From positions 1 through 64,000 of the forward strand of contig JASANG010000243.1 of the NCBI GenBank assembly GCA_030248215.1: a stretch of DNA of 64,000 nucleotides, in the 5' to 3' direction. Within the stretch, counting starts at the first letter, position 1, and every line of letters starts with the position of its first letter. The DNA comes from Enoplolaimus lenunculus (taxonomy: Eukaryota > Nematoda > Enoplea > Enoplida > Thoracostomopsidae). The notes under the pieces are model-generated. The model worked only from the letters and a program-made list of their open reading frames with translations, searched no databases and had not been told where the DNA came from. Shown piece after piece: positions 44,713-57,135 of this stretch. Made by a program: the position numbers and the translations under genes.

Positions 44713-47700
44713 ATGAATCGTCTACAAAGGTTTGCGATTTTAAGCTGCGTTGCGCTGTTTGTGAACATTGATTTTGCAGGTAAATTGTTTTATTTGTTTC
44801 CAACGTTGGTTTGTATACTTTAATGGTAACCATTACTGTTTTTATTACTGACGCGCCGGCCAATGTATAGAACAGGACCGTAACATTTAGTATAAGCATA
44901 TTCTTAAAAAGCCCGTAGCCAGCTCACCTCGCTAAGGGGGGTAAAAAAAATTTTAGGAGGGGCTTTGAAGGGTTTTTAATGCTTTGCAAGCAAGGTTGCA
45001 AATTTTCAAGGGGGGGCAAAATTTTTTCAGACGGGGAGCCTTTCCTGCCTCCCTTACCTACGGGCCCCATTCCTAAGCTTAAGCTCAAGTGTCAGAGTGA
45101 ACTTATCTCTAAGCCTAAAGCCTAAGCCTAAGCAAAAATGCAATCAAAACATTAAGCTGACTCTAATGCAGTCTCGTAGAAAAACGTTCGCCCTTGATCT
45201 TTGTAGCCAGATCAACATGTTATAAGAGGACAAAATATATTGAGAAAAGCTTCAGATGGCTTAGAAATTAAATGAAAACTTTTCTAGGAAAGGGCCAGGA
45301 TTTATCTTGAGAGCGTAGTTCTGGATCACCGCATGGCATCTTTCTGATTTAGAGGAGGGTTTAGAAGGGTTACGGGGGGTGCAAATCCGTCAGAAACAAT
45401 TCTGCGATACAATCGTAAGGTTCGTTCTTATCTCACAAATTTTTACTCTTGTGCTACGAAAATTACGTTTGGCTTGTTGCTCGCTTCGCTCGCGATTTTT
45501 TTCACAATATATATTGCGCGCGCCCATAACAAAATGTTTTCAGGAAATATGGTAAGGTTCCTAACTTACAACTTTTTACTCCTGTGCTACAAAAATTCTG
45601 TTTGGTTTCTCATTCACTTTGCTCGCGAGTTTTTCGCTCAATCTGTACTATGTACGTTTCCCTGCTCGTTAGAAATTTGTGGATTTGCCGCTGCTTGTAA
45701 CTTACCGGTTATTTACATTTTATAGATGCATGTGGCAGCGATTCTGGACGCAGCGGAAGTGGAACCAACAGACGAACTGGTGGCGGCTCTCGTGGCAAAG
45801 GATTTCAAAGTACGGCGTCAGGTTTTACGTTTTTTCTCATTAATTATCCGTTTCAATTTTATGCAGACTGGAGCAGATATGTTCAATTAGATGTCGCAGT
45901 TAAAGTAGCCAATAGTTGAGGAATCTCATTGGGTGAGTGGTCCAAACGCGCGGTGTGCTCTAAAAAGTTATCTTTTGATGTAACATGGGCCATTCCCCGT
46001 CGCGACAGACTGTATTACGCGGCGAGTATGCCGTGATGCTAAGCATAACAACGTGATGCTTTTGCAGACTTGGTCGGTGGAAATGCTCGCGAAGAAGCGT
46101 GGGCATCACGTGGCGCAGGCTCTGAGATTACTTCCGCTTCCGATTTGACGTGCAATTCGTTTGGCTCCGATTGTCGATGGCACAACGTTGACGGACCGGA
46201 TGTACTCGATTGGACAAAGGGTTACGGTCGGCCGGCACAGTCTGCGCTTAGATCGCTCACTAGTACCAGTGTTACTCCGGGTAAAACTTGAACAAAAAAT
46301 ATTTTTGCAAGTGTACTAGGTTCAAAGCACTATATGCTGAAGGTACACTATTCCTAATGCGAAATTTAGTTACAACAAAACTGTTTCAAATTGTCAACGA
46401 GAAAAAAGATAAATAAAACATATACTTGCATATTTGCTATTGCGATTCGAGCTGTGAATAAATTTCAAAATTGCGATCAAAATTTCGTTCAAATCATGAT
46501 TTTCGTTTGAAACAGGCAGCACCAAATGCATAAGTATAGATTGTTCATACATAAAATTAGTTGATTTTTCTCATGTTTACTAAATTCACGGAAATAAATT
46601 CATCTGAAACCATTAGAACGGGTCGCGGTCTCCTCTACGCTGCCTTTGACTACGCTCGTAGTCTCAAATTTAGATCGTTGACGTCAGCTATGAAATTTTG
46701 TCGCAATTAAAAAACGAGCATAGCGCATAAAGTTTAGCAACAATTCAATGTGCAGCGCCAAAATTTTTTTAACGATTATTTTTGTTTTCAGTCGAACCTT
46801 ATGCAGTTGCATTCCCGGATGAAAAACGACCAGCGGAAGATGCGGCATTTTTGGTCTCAGATCCGGTTCCTTGCCAAGAAGGCGACGGAGAGTTGTCGTT
46901 TACGTAAGTCGATTTTGTTGCAATTTCCAGTTTATCGTTTGGTTAGGAACTTGTCATTACGTATCGATATGGGCGGTCTGATTGAAAAATAGGCCGTAGA
47001 CTTAGTTATAGGCTCTAAAGCTTAGGTTTATGTTTAAGAATATGCTTTATACCACTGTTACGTCCCTCTGAGATATACATGGGCTATTTGTGATATTTTA
47101 GAAATAGGAATTAAAATGACAACTCAAAAATCGAAATTTTCGAAAACTACGATTTCGGGGAGAACTTGTCCGCTGTGGGAACAAAATTGTAACGAACGCA
47201 AACATGGGGTGTATTATGACCTGCATGCAGCACATATTAAAGATCGACCCCCCAACAATTCGAAGTAGCTTAGCTGCAGATGTGAAGGTCCACACTGGTG
47301 GCAGGAAAAATTAGTATCGAAAAATGATTCAAATTTCATAACAATCGAACCATGAATTTTTGAAACTATAAGATCAATTACCAACTGATGATAGGTGCTA
47401 CATACATTTGAGAATAAATCCTCATATGGCATCAAATTCGTATCTTTCGGATCAGTAAACGTTATCCATTTGATGCTAGTTTTTAGGTTGCGGGATCATG
47501 GAGGCCAACGTCCCTAAAATATATATAAATCAAAATTAGGGTTCGCAGCGACTCGTAATTTATCATATTTGACTGTTTTTAATCAATTTGAGTGAAAATA
47601 AAACAAAGTAGTGCATTTATTTTGCAGTACAGATTTGGAATAGGCATGCATTTTCGTTGTTTTAGCACATTTTTACATTTTATTTTGACTATACAAATAA

Positions 47701-49123
47701 ACTTTGGCGTCAACAATTGCCTAAATTTATTTTGATTATGGTATTTGTTTTGCGGCCCAAGTAAACCTCATTGACGTCCCAAAGTCCCACCATCCCATCA
47801 CAATAATTTGAGGAGTGGTTGAAGGTGCGATTATCGGATTTCGGGATATGGTCGAAGGTGCAGTTTACGATTTCATGATTTCGGGATACGGTCGAATGTC
47901 AGATTTCGGGGTTTTGGGATTCCGGGATGTGGTCAATGGTGGGATTTTGGGATTTTGGGATTTTGCCGAAGGTGGGACTTTCTGATTTTGGTGGGTTTTG
48001 GAATTTCGGGATATGCTGGATGGTGGGCGTTGCAGGCGAAACAGTAGCCAATGTAACACACAGGGCCGTAATAGTAGTATAAGCCTATTCTTAAGCCTAA
48101 GCCTTAGCGTAAGAATGAGCTTATACCTAAGCCTAAGTCTAAGCCAAAGCAAAAAATAGTCTAACGTTTAAGCTTGCTCTATTGCAGTCCCGCAGAAAAA
48201 ACGTTCCGTCTCTGATCTTTTTATATCATCCGAAAGGACCTCGGGTACTTAACTCGCTGCCTTTTGGCCAATAATATTTGTTTTATATTTTGACAGATAC
48301 TGGACAAGTGTTAATTCTGACGTTAAAGTTTGCACACGTGCAGTTGGCAGTTCGTCGTCTACAAGTTGCAGTTCTGCAATTACAACCGGTGATCCAGGAC
48401 CTGCGTTTGTCAATATCGAAGCGTCGGATCAACCGTTTGAGGTAAGGTCTCGCTGTTATTTAACATTGGTCTGTAAACCACACCCGAGCCTAAGAATAAG
48501 AATAAACCTAATTCAAGGCCTAAGTCTAAAGTTAAGATTATGCAAACGCCTGAGGTTAAGATCTACGCCTAGATCTAAGTCGATTAAGCTAAGGTTAAAT
48601 CTTACAGTCTCTATAAGTAACCGGTCTTCAAACCCCCAGTCTGCAAGCCTATATATAGGCTCCAAGCTTTCCAGTCTGCCTATCTCCCAATGGGCAGGAC
48701 CAATAATTAATATGGGGGCCAAAAATAAAGTGTCAACTGCGAAAATTGAATTGAACTATAGTGTCCGATTGTATAAAGCGGCACGACTAGCCTGGTACAA
48801 ACTTACAGCGGCGTGAGAATTTAGATATTTATTATCACGGGCGTAGGTCAGGGCTTTATTTCGTAAGCGTATAACTTCACAGAAACGACAATTTTGGGCC
48901 TTTGAAATCCAAAAGATTATTTTAAAGCCGGTTGGAACCGCTGATTTCTTGACTCACCATAGTTTTCAGAAGCAAATATATACCTCCCTCTCACGTGTTT
49001 AAGTGTCCCTGTTTGTATAGTTTTAATGTTGCTTTTCAGATGTACGTTCTTGGAGAAAATTTTGACACTAAAGACGATTTTGTACTGGTAGACGATTTGG
49101 AATATAACGCACGATTGTGTTGA
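44713..49123 (+). CDS. Gene B: secreted MAM-like domain protein, six exons
   Basis: Exons: 44713-44779, 45726-45809, 46068-46280, 46792-46903, 48297-48441, 49040-49123; GT-AG introns with phases 1,1,1,2,0; 234 residues. Signal peptide MNRLQRFAILSCVALFVNID, cleavage likely before DACG. Exon 2 is a Gly/Ser/Arg linker (GRSGSGTNRRTGGGSRGKGF). The domain has [76 protein letters not shown] and [15 protein letters not shown]. It is closer to gene C than to gene A. Secretion and a disulfide-bonded fold are well supported; the binding partner and role are unknown. Intron 1 holds a nested pair of MITEs and intron 4 holds a G8-a MITE and a G-rich repeat. Confidence 0.87.
44858..45208 (-). mobile_element. 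G8-a MITE carrying a nested element
   Basis: Ends GGCCAATGTATAGAACAGG and TGATCTTTGTAGCC, with GCCTAA words. A second element splits it at 44911-45066. It sits in intron 1 of gene B, 79 bp after the donor. Confidence 0.7.
44911..45066. mobile_element. Nested MITE, GCCCGTAG ends
   Basis: Starts GCCCGTAGCCAG and ends CCTACGGGCCC. The interior is G-rich with AGGGGGGG-type runs. It resembles small hAT-like elements. It is younger than the G8-a copy it interrupts. Confidence 0.5.
46990..47092 (+). mobile_element. G8 MITE scrap in intron 4 of gene B
   Basis: GCTTAGGTTTATGTTTAAGA and an end like CCTCTGAGATATACATGGGC; the left end is lost. Confidence 0.45.
47815..48028. repeat. Degenerate GGGATTTTGGGATTT repeat
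   Basis: Loosely repeated TTTCGGGATATGGTCGAAGG and GGGATTTT words in intron 4 of gene B. No clear unit length. Confidence 0.5.
48046..48228 (-). mobile_element. G8-a MITE in intron 4 of gene B
   Basis: AGCCAATGTAACACACAGGG at the left, AAACGTTCCGTCTCTGATC at the right, CCTAAG hexamers between. It ends about 70 bp before exon 5. Confidence 0.65.
48480..48605 (-). repeat. Eroded GCCTAA-like patch in intron 5 of gene B
   Basis: Words such as GAGCCTAAG, GGCCTAAGTC and GATCTAAG remain, without G8 ends. Confidence 0.4.
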
Positions 49124-49254
49124 AATTTCTACGCCGCGAAACGGTGCACAACCGAAGTTTCATTCGCTGACCATTTGTGACCTCAAGTTTATTTTGTTTC
49201 ATTTTCAATGTGAAAGTATAGTTTTTAATTTGCTCAAATTGATTGGCTCATGTT

Positions 49255-49432
49255 AGTTTATAGCCGCCCGCTCGCAGGGACACATAGGAAATGGACCACG
49301 TAAAGGACGACAAACTTAGGCTTAGGCATAGGTTTCAGCTTCAGGATTAGGTTTGTGTTTGAGTTTAGGCTTAGGTTCAGGCTTAGGTTTAGGCGTGTTG
49401 TTATAATAAATATTGACCGATTTATTTGTACT
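49255..49432 (+). mobile_element. Eroded G8-b MITE after gene B
   Basis: GGCTCATGTTAGTTTATAG at the left and TTAGGTTTAGGC words inside; the right end is not recognisable. Confidence 0.45.
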
Positions 49433-49844
49433 TATAAGTAAATGTTTAACATCAGGGAGCCACCGGATATTTGGAAGTTTGCATTCAACTTTAATATCGA
49501 CGGCTATTTTGGTAGTGAAAATTTTCTTATTTTGTAAAAGTTGCGTTCTTTGCTTGTGCCTTATGGGGGATACCTGAAGGTTTAGAATTGTCTAAATTTA
49601 TTAAAAAACAGCAAATATTTTTTGCACCGGTTCAACGGTTATCACTAAAATAGCAAATCCAACATAATGTTATCCCGCTAAGATAAATTTGCTCCGCTTT
49701 ATAGCCGGCTCCGACATAAGTATGCTAACTTGTGGCTGCAGTATTTTTCACCTCCGTTTCCACTTTGGTTAACCAGTGTCAACGTTAACTAGTAATTGAA
49801 TTCCGAAAGTTTAACATTTTACAGCATAATTCAGTTTTTGGCAT

Positions 49845-50175
49845 GGTGTAACCGGATATTCGTTTCTGTTTCCGGTGAAAATCGATGTCCGTTTCCGTCT
49901 GTGAGGTAGAAATAACGGAAATCCTGTTATTTTCATGCTCAAAATTAGTCATATATGAGGTATATGTCTCGTATGTTTACATTACAGATATGCTGGATTT
50001 GTTCGAAATGAAGTAAAAATTACGAAATTTATTTAAAATCATCAAAATTTCAGTGCATCTGCCATTTTTGTTTAAAATTACAAAAAAGCCTGGCGAATAT
50101 TTGAACGCCTCAATTATGCTGGCAGAAAAGAAATCATCTTTTAAAGTTTTTTTCAGTTATTTTTACTATCCATTT
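49845..50175. mobile_element. CCGTTTCCG repeat family, third copy
   Basis: GTAACCGGATATTCGTTTCTG and GCTCAAAATTAGTCATATAT align with 43630-43860. Confidence 0.5.
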
Positions 50176-50508
50176 GCACCCTGGGTTTTAGCTATAACAC
50201 CGTTACACATTTCATATGATTGACAATCATGGCCAGATGGTCACATTGTCGAGAAGACCGAAAATAACGTTGTCCCTACCGACGTCCAAATATATCAGAG
50301 TAAACCATGAGAAGCCCAAGTCAACGCCGAAATTGAAGCAAAATTAAGTATTTTAAAATATTGAAAAATTTCAATTTCGGAAACAGTTCAAGGCGTTGTG
50401 TCTTCAACTGCTTTTGCTCAAACAAGCAATTGAACCGTACACAGTGCCGGTGCGCCCCCAAGCCCACAATTGAGGGGTCCCGACCCTTAGGCCCCCATGT
50501 TGGCAAAC

Positions 50509-51000
50509 GAGAATTTTTCGTGGACCACGAAGTTATTGAGCAGGGAAAAACTAATTTTAATTCATGACCCTTTTGGAGCTGGTTGGAGGTAACGACTGCC
50601 ATCATTATTTTGGCCCATGTAAAGATCAGGGGCGGAACGTTTTTCTGTGGGACTACAAATGAGTAAGCTTACACTTTGGACTCCCTTTTTGCTTGGCTTA
50701 GGCTTAGGCTTAGGAATATGCTTATAACTCTGTTCCGCCCCTATTTTTTTGATTGAGAATTTTTCGTGGACCACGAAGTTATTGAGCAGGGAAAAACTAA
50801 TTTTAATTCATGACCCTTTTGGAGCTGGTTGGAGGTAACGACTGCCATCATTATTTTGGCCCATGTAAAGATCAGGGGCGGAACGTTTTTCTGTGGGACT
50901 ACAAATGAGTAAGCTTACGCTTTGGACTCCCTTTTTGCTTGGCTTAGGCTTAGGCTTAGGAATATGCTTATAACTCTGTTCCGCCCCTATTTTTTTGATT
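50509..51000. repeat. 246-bp direct tandem duplication
   Basis: 50509-50754 and 50755-51000 are almost identical (one visible difference, CTTACACT versus CTTACGCT). Each copy holds a G8-a MITE. Recent event. Confidence 0.85.
50612..50754 (+). mobile_element. G8-a MITE, first duplicate, 3' end cut
   Basis: Starts GGCCCATGTAAAGATCAGG after ATTATTTT. The last bases before GGCC are lost at the duplication joint. Confidence 0.75.
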
Positions 51001-51004
51001 GGCC
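50858..51004 (+). mobile_element. G8-a MITE, second duplicate, complete
   Basis: Complete to TTTGATTGGCC. Flanks ATTATTTT (before) and ACTATTTT (after) match at 7 of 8. Confidence 0.8.
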
Positions 51005-51404
51005 ACTATTTTGGAGTTAATTTCATCCTATGATTTACTATTGAATAAAAATGTATAATATAGTTTTTCAGCAAAGTGCTGCCTGGAGCGATCATGGTTG
51101 TTGGTTAATTTGGTCAGTAATGAACAAACCTGCTTATTAACGCTGATGTTTCAATTTTAGCAACTTACACATTATCATTTTAAAACCCGTTGTTGCTCTC
51201 TTTCTTGCGTGTGATGACCTCATGAAATTATACGTAGTCCACAACAGAACAATTAATAGCACAATTGCTAAATAAGAAGTGTAGATAATTTTGGCCCAGA
51301 GTGAAGTCTATAAACGATTGCTGTATATTTTTGACAATGAAACCATTGCAGCGTTGAAAGTTCAGCAGCACACGCCAGTTGTTTATTCGTTTCACATGTT
51401 CCGA

Positions 51405-51570
51405 TCCATGTAAAGATTAGAAACGGAACATTTTTGTGGCGGCCAGCGATAGAGTAAACCTAAGTTTTCGACTAATTTTATGCTTAGACTTTAGGCTTAG
51501 GAAAAAGCTTATTGTTACACTTTAGGCTTAGGAATATGCATATATTATTATTCCGGCTCCATCATTTCAG
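51405..51570 (+). mobile_element. G8-a MITE, degraded
   Basis: GATCCATGTAAAGATTAG at the left, TTATTATTCCGGCTCC at the right, TTTAGGCTTAGG words between. Confidence 0.55.
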
Positions 51571-51653
51571 TTCATCTCGACTGCACATAAGAGCGTCTTG
51601 AGGGTACAAATAAAATTTTATAAACACAAAATATCGATTACTTTAAATATTTT

Positions 51654-51836
51654 GGCCCATGTATTGAACAGGGCTGGATCGTTTTCCGGAGGGCTATAAT
51701 AGAGTCAGTTTAAGCTTTAGAATAATTTGTTGCTTATGCTTAGGCTTACGATTACGCTCATCTATTCGCTTAGGCTTAGGCTTAGGCTTAGCAATATGCT
51801 TATACTACTGTTCCGGCCCTGTTCTCTACATGGGCC
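51654..51836 (+). mobile_element. G8-a MITE, CATGTATTGAACAGG variant
   Basis: Ends GGCCCATGTATTGAACAGG and CCTGTTCTCTACATGGGCC. Flanks AATATTTT and AAAATTTT match at 7 of 8. The core has four TTAGGC units in a row. Confidence 0.8.
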
Positions 51837-51839
51837 AAA

Positions 51840-52970
51840 ATTTTTCAGCTTACGGCCAATATTTATTACAGCAGGCGTTTTCGTTGACCGCTGTTTACAT
51901 CACAAAATCATCTCCGATCCGCTTGTTTGTGAGCATTATACGCACAACTAATTTTACAATCCCACTATATACTTGACCTTTAGCAAAAAAAAATATTGCA
52001 GCTTGCAATAATTATTTTTTTCATCCAGAATATATCCTGTGTAAACTTAGACAGTAACGTTTAATAATACTGTTCATTGCTTTCCAAAAACATTCCAAAA
52101 GCCTCAATTTTAAAAGACACTCTCGTTCAAAGATGTGCTTTACATAGAACAAAACGGAAGCTGTGCACGTTTCATTGCACATAAGTGCACACACACACTG
52201 CATTATCCGTTGCGTAATATTGCACAAATACTGCAGATGCAATTTTGAATACAGTGCTAGCGCACTCGGCGCGTGCAAACTTTGCAGAAGTCAAAATCTG
52301 TTTTACGGATGTAAACTCGGGTGTAAATACACGAATATTTTGCGAAGCTGCTGTATGTTTGAATATTTATTTCATTTTCTATAATAAATTGAAACATTAC
52401 AAATAGCAATTATGCAAACAGCAGTGTTGATGAGATGTTGCGCGTGGAATTATAAACAATATACAGGTGCAAACATGTAGTTTACAATTGTGACGTAAAA
52501 ATATATTAGCAATGTCATTATCGAGCGTCCAATAATAGCTACGAAGATGCACTCTGCTTGATTCTCACGAATTATTATAGATCCCATCCTTAATAGCAAC
52601 CAAATCGCTACCTTAAGCTAGGCTTCCAAGCCTGTTTCTGGCTGTCTATTATTTGCATTACAGTTCAACTAGCCTACCCAAGTTTACCAATATAGCGTAT
52701 CTTATGGTCTTTACTGATCTATTGCTCGTTTCACCGACCCAGATTCTGATCAGGTCGACAAAAAGTGAATAATAATAATAGGTACAGTAGAGTTGATATG
52801 GTGACGGATTTTACTTTCAAGCCGAGTTTCTCTTATTGCAAGCCAAAATCTACTAGAAACTAAAGCGCCCCCCAGAAAAGGCCATTTTAAGGGCTGTGTA
52901 ATGCAGGGTTCGCAATATAAAATTTCATTTTGCGACCAAAAATGCTATAAGGTAGAGTTAACAAGTGGCA
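51840..52970. other. No recognised feature
   Basis: AT-rich, some scattered short repeats; no gene, RNA gene or element that I can support. Confidence 0.45.
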
Positions 52971-52974
52971 ATTT

Positions 52975-53132
52975 GAACGCTGTATAAGTATATTCCTAAG
53001 CCTTAGTCTTAGCCTAACAATAAGCCTATACAAAACCTATGCCTATACACTCAAAATTCAAGTCTAAACATTAAGCTTACTCTATTGGAGCCATGCTAAA
53101 ACACTGCCTGTACCTGATCTATACATAGGCCA
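52975..53132 (-). mobile_element. G8-a MITE, degraded
   Basis: TATAAGTATATTCCTAAGCC inside and CTGATCTATACATAGGCC at the right end; left terminus absent. Confidence 0.5.
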
Positions 53133-53145
53133 CTTTGCGAAACGC

Positions 53146-53630
53146 AGGGTTTTTGGCCGGAAAACGGAAAAAATTGTTTTTTTTTATTTTTTCCATTTTT
53201 TTCGATGGGGAAATGGAAAAATATTAAACGATTCATAAATATAATTTGCAACTACAGATGATATAAAATGTTATTGGATAACATGTAACTAATTTACATG
53301 CAACATATTAACAGTGATCCCTGTGTATATGTCCAGCAGGACACATTATATGTTCGAAAAACAACAATTTCGGCTTATGAATATATGAAGTTAATATTGT
53401 AAAGTAAACAATGCCTGATGAAAAAATTTCGCTATTGATCTATGACTTTTCATACTTACGTAATCTATATATTAAAGCTGGAATGCCACACATACGTATT
53501 TTTGGCGCAGTTTCAGCAGATTTATATATCCATAATGGTCATATGCAGATTTTCCTCTATACTTCTAAGTTAAAAATTCTCAAGATAGAAGATTGTTGTT
53601 TACTTTTTTGTGTAGTTGTTCTATAAGGTA
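53146..53630. mobile_element. TTTTCTGGCAAAAAC family, second copy
   Basis: GGGTTTTTGGCCGGAAAACGG and GAAAAATATTAAACGATTC match, as complement, the right half of 36789-37758. Confidence 0.45.
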
Positions 53631-53954
53631 AAGCCTGTTTGCTTTATGAATATATTTTCGCATGTATATTTAATCAGTATATTGTCTTAAGGAAACATCA
53701 ATTTGCGACGCGTATGTCCCTCTGCGGATAGTGGATCCCGGGGTCCACCGTGTATTTTCAGAAATTTGCATACCTGTGCAAGTACGGATTAGTAGTATTA
53801 ATTATTGGCAGATATTCTGACAACACACAGGAAAACTACGAAAACACCATTACAAATAATATTTCAGAATTGTAGTTTCTTCGGTGATGACCAAAAGTTA
53901 TCCGAGACCGCGACATTTCATGGCCGGTCTCCACCTATCCCTGGCTCGGATTAA

Positions 53955-54035
53955 GGCTATTATTTTTGCTTAGGATTAGGCTAAATTATAGACCCATTTT
54001 TACGCTGAAGTTTAGGCTTAGGCTTAGGAATAATA
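53955..54035 (+). repeat. Eroded TTAGGC patch
   Basis: TTGCTTAGGATTAGGC and GTTTAGGCTTAGGCTTAGG without recognisable ends. Confidence 0.4.
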
Positions 54036-54059
54036 GAAATTTGCTGAGACGTATTCTGT

Positions 54060-54648
54060 CGAGCCCCTAAACACTTGTCATCTGTATCTGGTTTTCCAGA
54101 GTTATTTATATTGTAACCCAATAAACATTGTGAACGTACACGGTCACCTGCAAACATTTGCATTACATGTGTGACAGAAAAAGTATGTTAAAATAAAGTC
54201 AATCAGTTCGATAGTAATTAGCATAAATACGAATGATGGTATATATTTTTTGAAGTTTTTTAAAAAGTGATATCCGGCATGTTGAAATACCGGAGCCGGA
54301 GCCTGATATATATAATTATATATATATTTACTACGATATCGCAATCCTATTTACAATAACAGTTGCATCGCATCTTCACAGTTTCCAAAACGGCAATCAA
54401 ATTTTAGATTCGGATAACAAAGAATGTCGTGATTTTGGCATGTTCTGACCAAAAAATGCCTGTTTAAGGTAAACACTAAGTTTGAAAATTTGAATTCTTT
54501 AAGTTTGAACTTATGACATTCCAAGGCAAATATTTAATCCACAATTACGTCAAATCGAACTTGCTGATCTGAAAATTGAGTTGGAATTGGTTAAGTGCAA
54601 AAAGTAACGTCAAGTTTCAAACCTCATGGTTGGTTCATTGATGCGCCG
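54060..54648. other. No recognised feature
   Basis: AT-rich, short TATATA run at 54306-54330; nothing else supported. Confidence 0.45.
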
Positions 54649-54851
54649 GCCCATGTATACAACAGGGCCGGAAGAGTAATAAACATATTCCTAAGCCTAA
54701 GTCTAAAGCCTAAGCGTACAGATGAGCCTATTCCTGAGCTTAAGCCTAAGTATAAGCCTAAGCCTAAGCAAAAAAGTTAGTCTAAAAAGCATAAACAGAC
54801 TGAACTACAGTTCCGCAGAAGAACGATCCGACCCTGTTCTATACATGGGCC
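54649..54851 (-). mobile_element. G8-a MITE, CATGTATACAACAGG variant
   Basis: Ends GGCCCATGTATACAACAGG and CCTGTTCTATACATGGGCC. Flanks GATGCGCC and GATGCGTC match at 7 of 8. Core of GCCTAA hexamers. Confidence 0.85.
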
Positions 54852-55132
54852 GATGCGTCCCGATGCGCCTATCAACATTCTGGCAATCGATGCTGCAAAC
54901 ACTTGGAAACACGGTCACTATATATCAACGCAACGTAATTTATAAAACATAAACCTTTTTTTCTTTTTACATTAATAATAACTAATTTTTTAGGTTCTAA
55001 AACCTGAATTAGGCATTTATTCTCTGTTCGGCTAGTGTAAAGGGTGTTTAAGGAGCTGTAAGTTGGCCCGAAAGGGGGCATTTGAGATAACCACCTGTTT
55101 GATATGCAGTAGGCACATATATAACTGTCGAG

Positions 55133-55295
55133 TGGGCCGTGTTTCTGCGGAGCTGCGATAAAGTAAGCTTATAACGTTTAGACTAATGTTTTGCTTAGGC
55201 TTAATACTAGGTTTAGTTATAGACTTGTGTTTACGCTGAGGCTTGCAGTTAGGTTTAGGAGTGATATACTACTGCTACGGCCATACATGGACCAA
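55133..55295 (+). mobile_element. G8-a MITE, degraded
   Basis: GTTTCTGCGGAGCTGCGATA at the left, GCCATACATGGACC at the right, a few TTAGG words between. Confidence 0.45.
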
Positions 55296-55511
55296 GAGAT
55301 CTTTGGAATTGAATAAACTATTCTATGATATTAGGGCCCCGCGCAAATACTTCTTTGGTGTTTTCCATTGGCTCCTGTAAGACTTAACGTCCTAAGGATC
55401 GAGACGATTTTGTAGGTCGACGAAGCCAAGCTGACGAGAACAGATTCATCGTCAAAACAAACTTCGCTTTTGGAAACTTTCTGTAAAAGGCTAAACCTTT
55501 CTCAGATGCTA

Positions 55512-55924
55512 GAGTGGCCCGAATATAAGGGGGACTGATGCTTATTTGGCCTCTCCAGAGAGTACCCCATGTTATTCGGTTACGGACTGTTATTTATTTT
55601 TAACTCACGCTCTGCCTCCCTTCGTTACTGATTAATAATCCGGTACTGCAATTATCCGTTAAATTAAACGTTTTTGACTTGGGTCAATAGCTTGAGCGAT
55701 AATGCAAGGTTATACTTAGGAATTACTTTTAAAATTTAAGTATGCTTTAATGACTCGAACTCAACTGTATTTAGTCCTGGAGTTATCTATGCGCTACAAA
55801 TAGGAATAATTGACATTTATGGACTCTGATTGGTGTTTATGGACTCTATCTGCTAACGGACTCGTATTAGGGATACTGACTCCTGGACTCAAAATGGCAC
55901 TCCCTCTTATTCGGGTCACTACAG
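55512..55924. mobile_element. GAATAAG MITE, third copy
   Basis: TA at 55510-55511 and 55925-55926. The left end is shortened (GAGTGGCCCGAATATAAG), the right end CTTATTCGGGTCACTACAG is clean. Confidence 0.7.
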
Positions 55925-55960
55925 TAGACTATACTGCGAGAGATTTAGGCGGAGTACGTA

Positions 55961-56387
55961 CTGTAGTGACCCGAATAAGAGGGGAAACTGATATTTATTT
56001 GGCGTCTCCAGAGGGTACCCCACTTGTTAATCGGTTACGGACTGTTATTTATTTTTAACCCACGCTCCGCCGCCCTTCGTTATAGATATATATCCGGTAC
56101 TGCAATTATCCGTTGAATTAAACGTTAGTTTGTCTTGTGACAAGGTTATACTTAGGAATGTACCTTAAAAATTTAAGTACGCTTTAAAGTTTCGAACTCA
56201 AATTATTTGGTCCTAGAGTCATTTATACGCTACAGTTAGGGTTAATTGACATTATGGACTCAAATTACGGTTTAACCATATCCGCTTACGGACTCTTATT
56301 AGGGATACGGACTCCTATTGATTCGGACTCAAAATCGAGACCCCCCACCTTTTATTACCTAACCCCCCACTTATTCAGGTCATACAG
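55961..56387. mobile_element. GAATAAG MITE, fourth copy
   Basis: TA at 55959-55960 and 56388-56389; left end CTGTAGTGACCCGAATAAG. It lies 36 bp after the third copy, in the same orientation. Confidence 0.75.
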
Positions 56388-56429
56388 TACATGAAATAAG
56401 ACACAATGAGCTGTGTTCAGCAATTACAA

Positions 56430-56560
56430 CCCGTTAACGCAGCACAAAATCGTTACAACACGTGAGCGCATATAGGACTCGAACGTCAAGCTCCTATAGC
56501 TAAGTTTTGACAGTAAACGTTCCCACACTTCCGAGAGTCCATAGTTCAAATGGTAGTTAG
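56430..56560. mobile_element. TTAA-tRNA MITE relic
   Basis: GACTCGAACGTCAAGCTCCT and ATAGCTAAGTTTTGACAGTA recall the subfamily 2 interior; both ends are lost. Confidence 0.4.
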
Positions 56561-57135
56561 AAAAAAGGACAATAGACGAAACACAAAATAATATGTCATA
56601 ACAGGTTAAAAATTCAAATAGTACACGTCAAAATCAAGTCAAGGAATGTTGCCCATTTCCCTCAATTTTCACCTAGGTTTAGGACATGGCTTTACCTATC
56701 GCTAACCTTTAGCCAAAAATGTTATCTAAGCCTTAACCTTAAATGTAAATGGGAAAAGTGTATGATAGTCTATGACAAGTTTGTGTTATGCTAAAAATGA
56801 AATGGTAACCTTAAAGTTGAACCCTCGCTGAATGCTCAGATATAAATCTATGACGCCACAACGCTTTCAGTTAACAACAAACCGTGTCGTAACACAATGT
56901 CCATTTTTAGCATTCGACTTAATTTTGTTAGTCATGAGAACGTGTATTTGTGTAGAGTTTTTGACAAAAAATGGGTCAAATTGGTCAAATATTTTACTGT
57001 TACTGTGTCATTTATTTTGCGTCGTTTACAGAGATTAATTATTCATAAATATCAATTTATATAACCCTGAAAATATAGCAATATTTTCTAGTTTCGAATT
57101 TTTCTGACTGCAGTTATTTGCGATATACCAACGTA
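56561..57135. other. Upstream of gene C, no recognised feature
   Basis: AT-rich DNA that should hold the gene C promoter; no convincing TATA box or known site. Confidence 0.4.
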
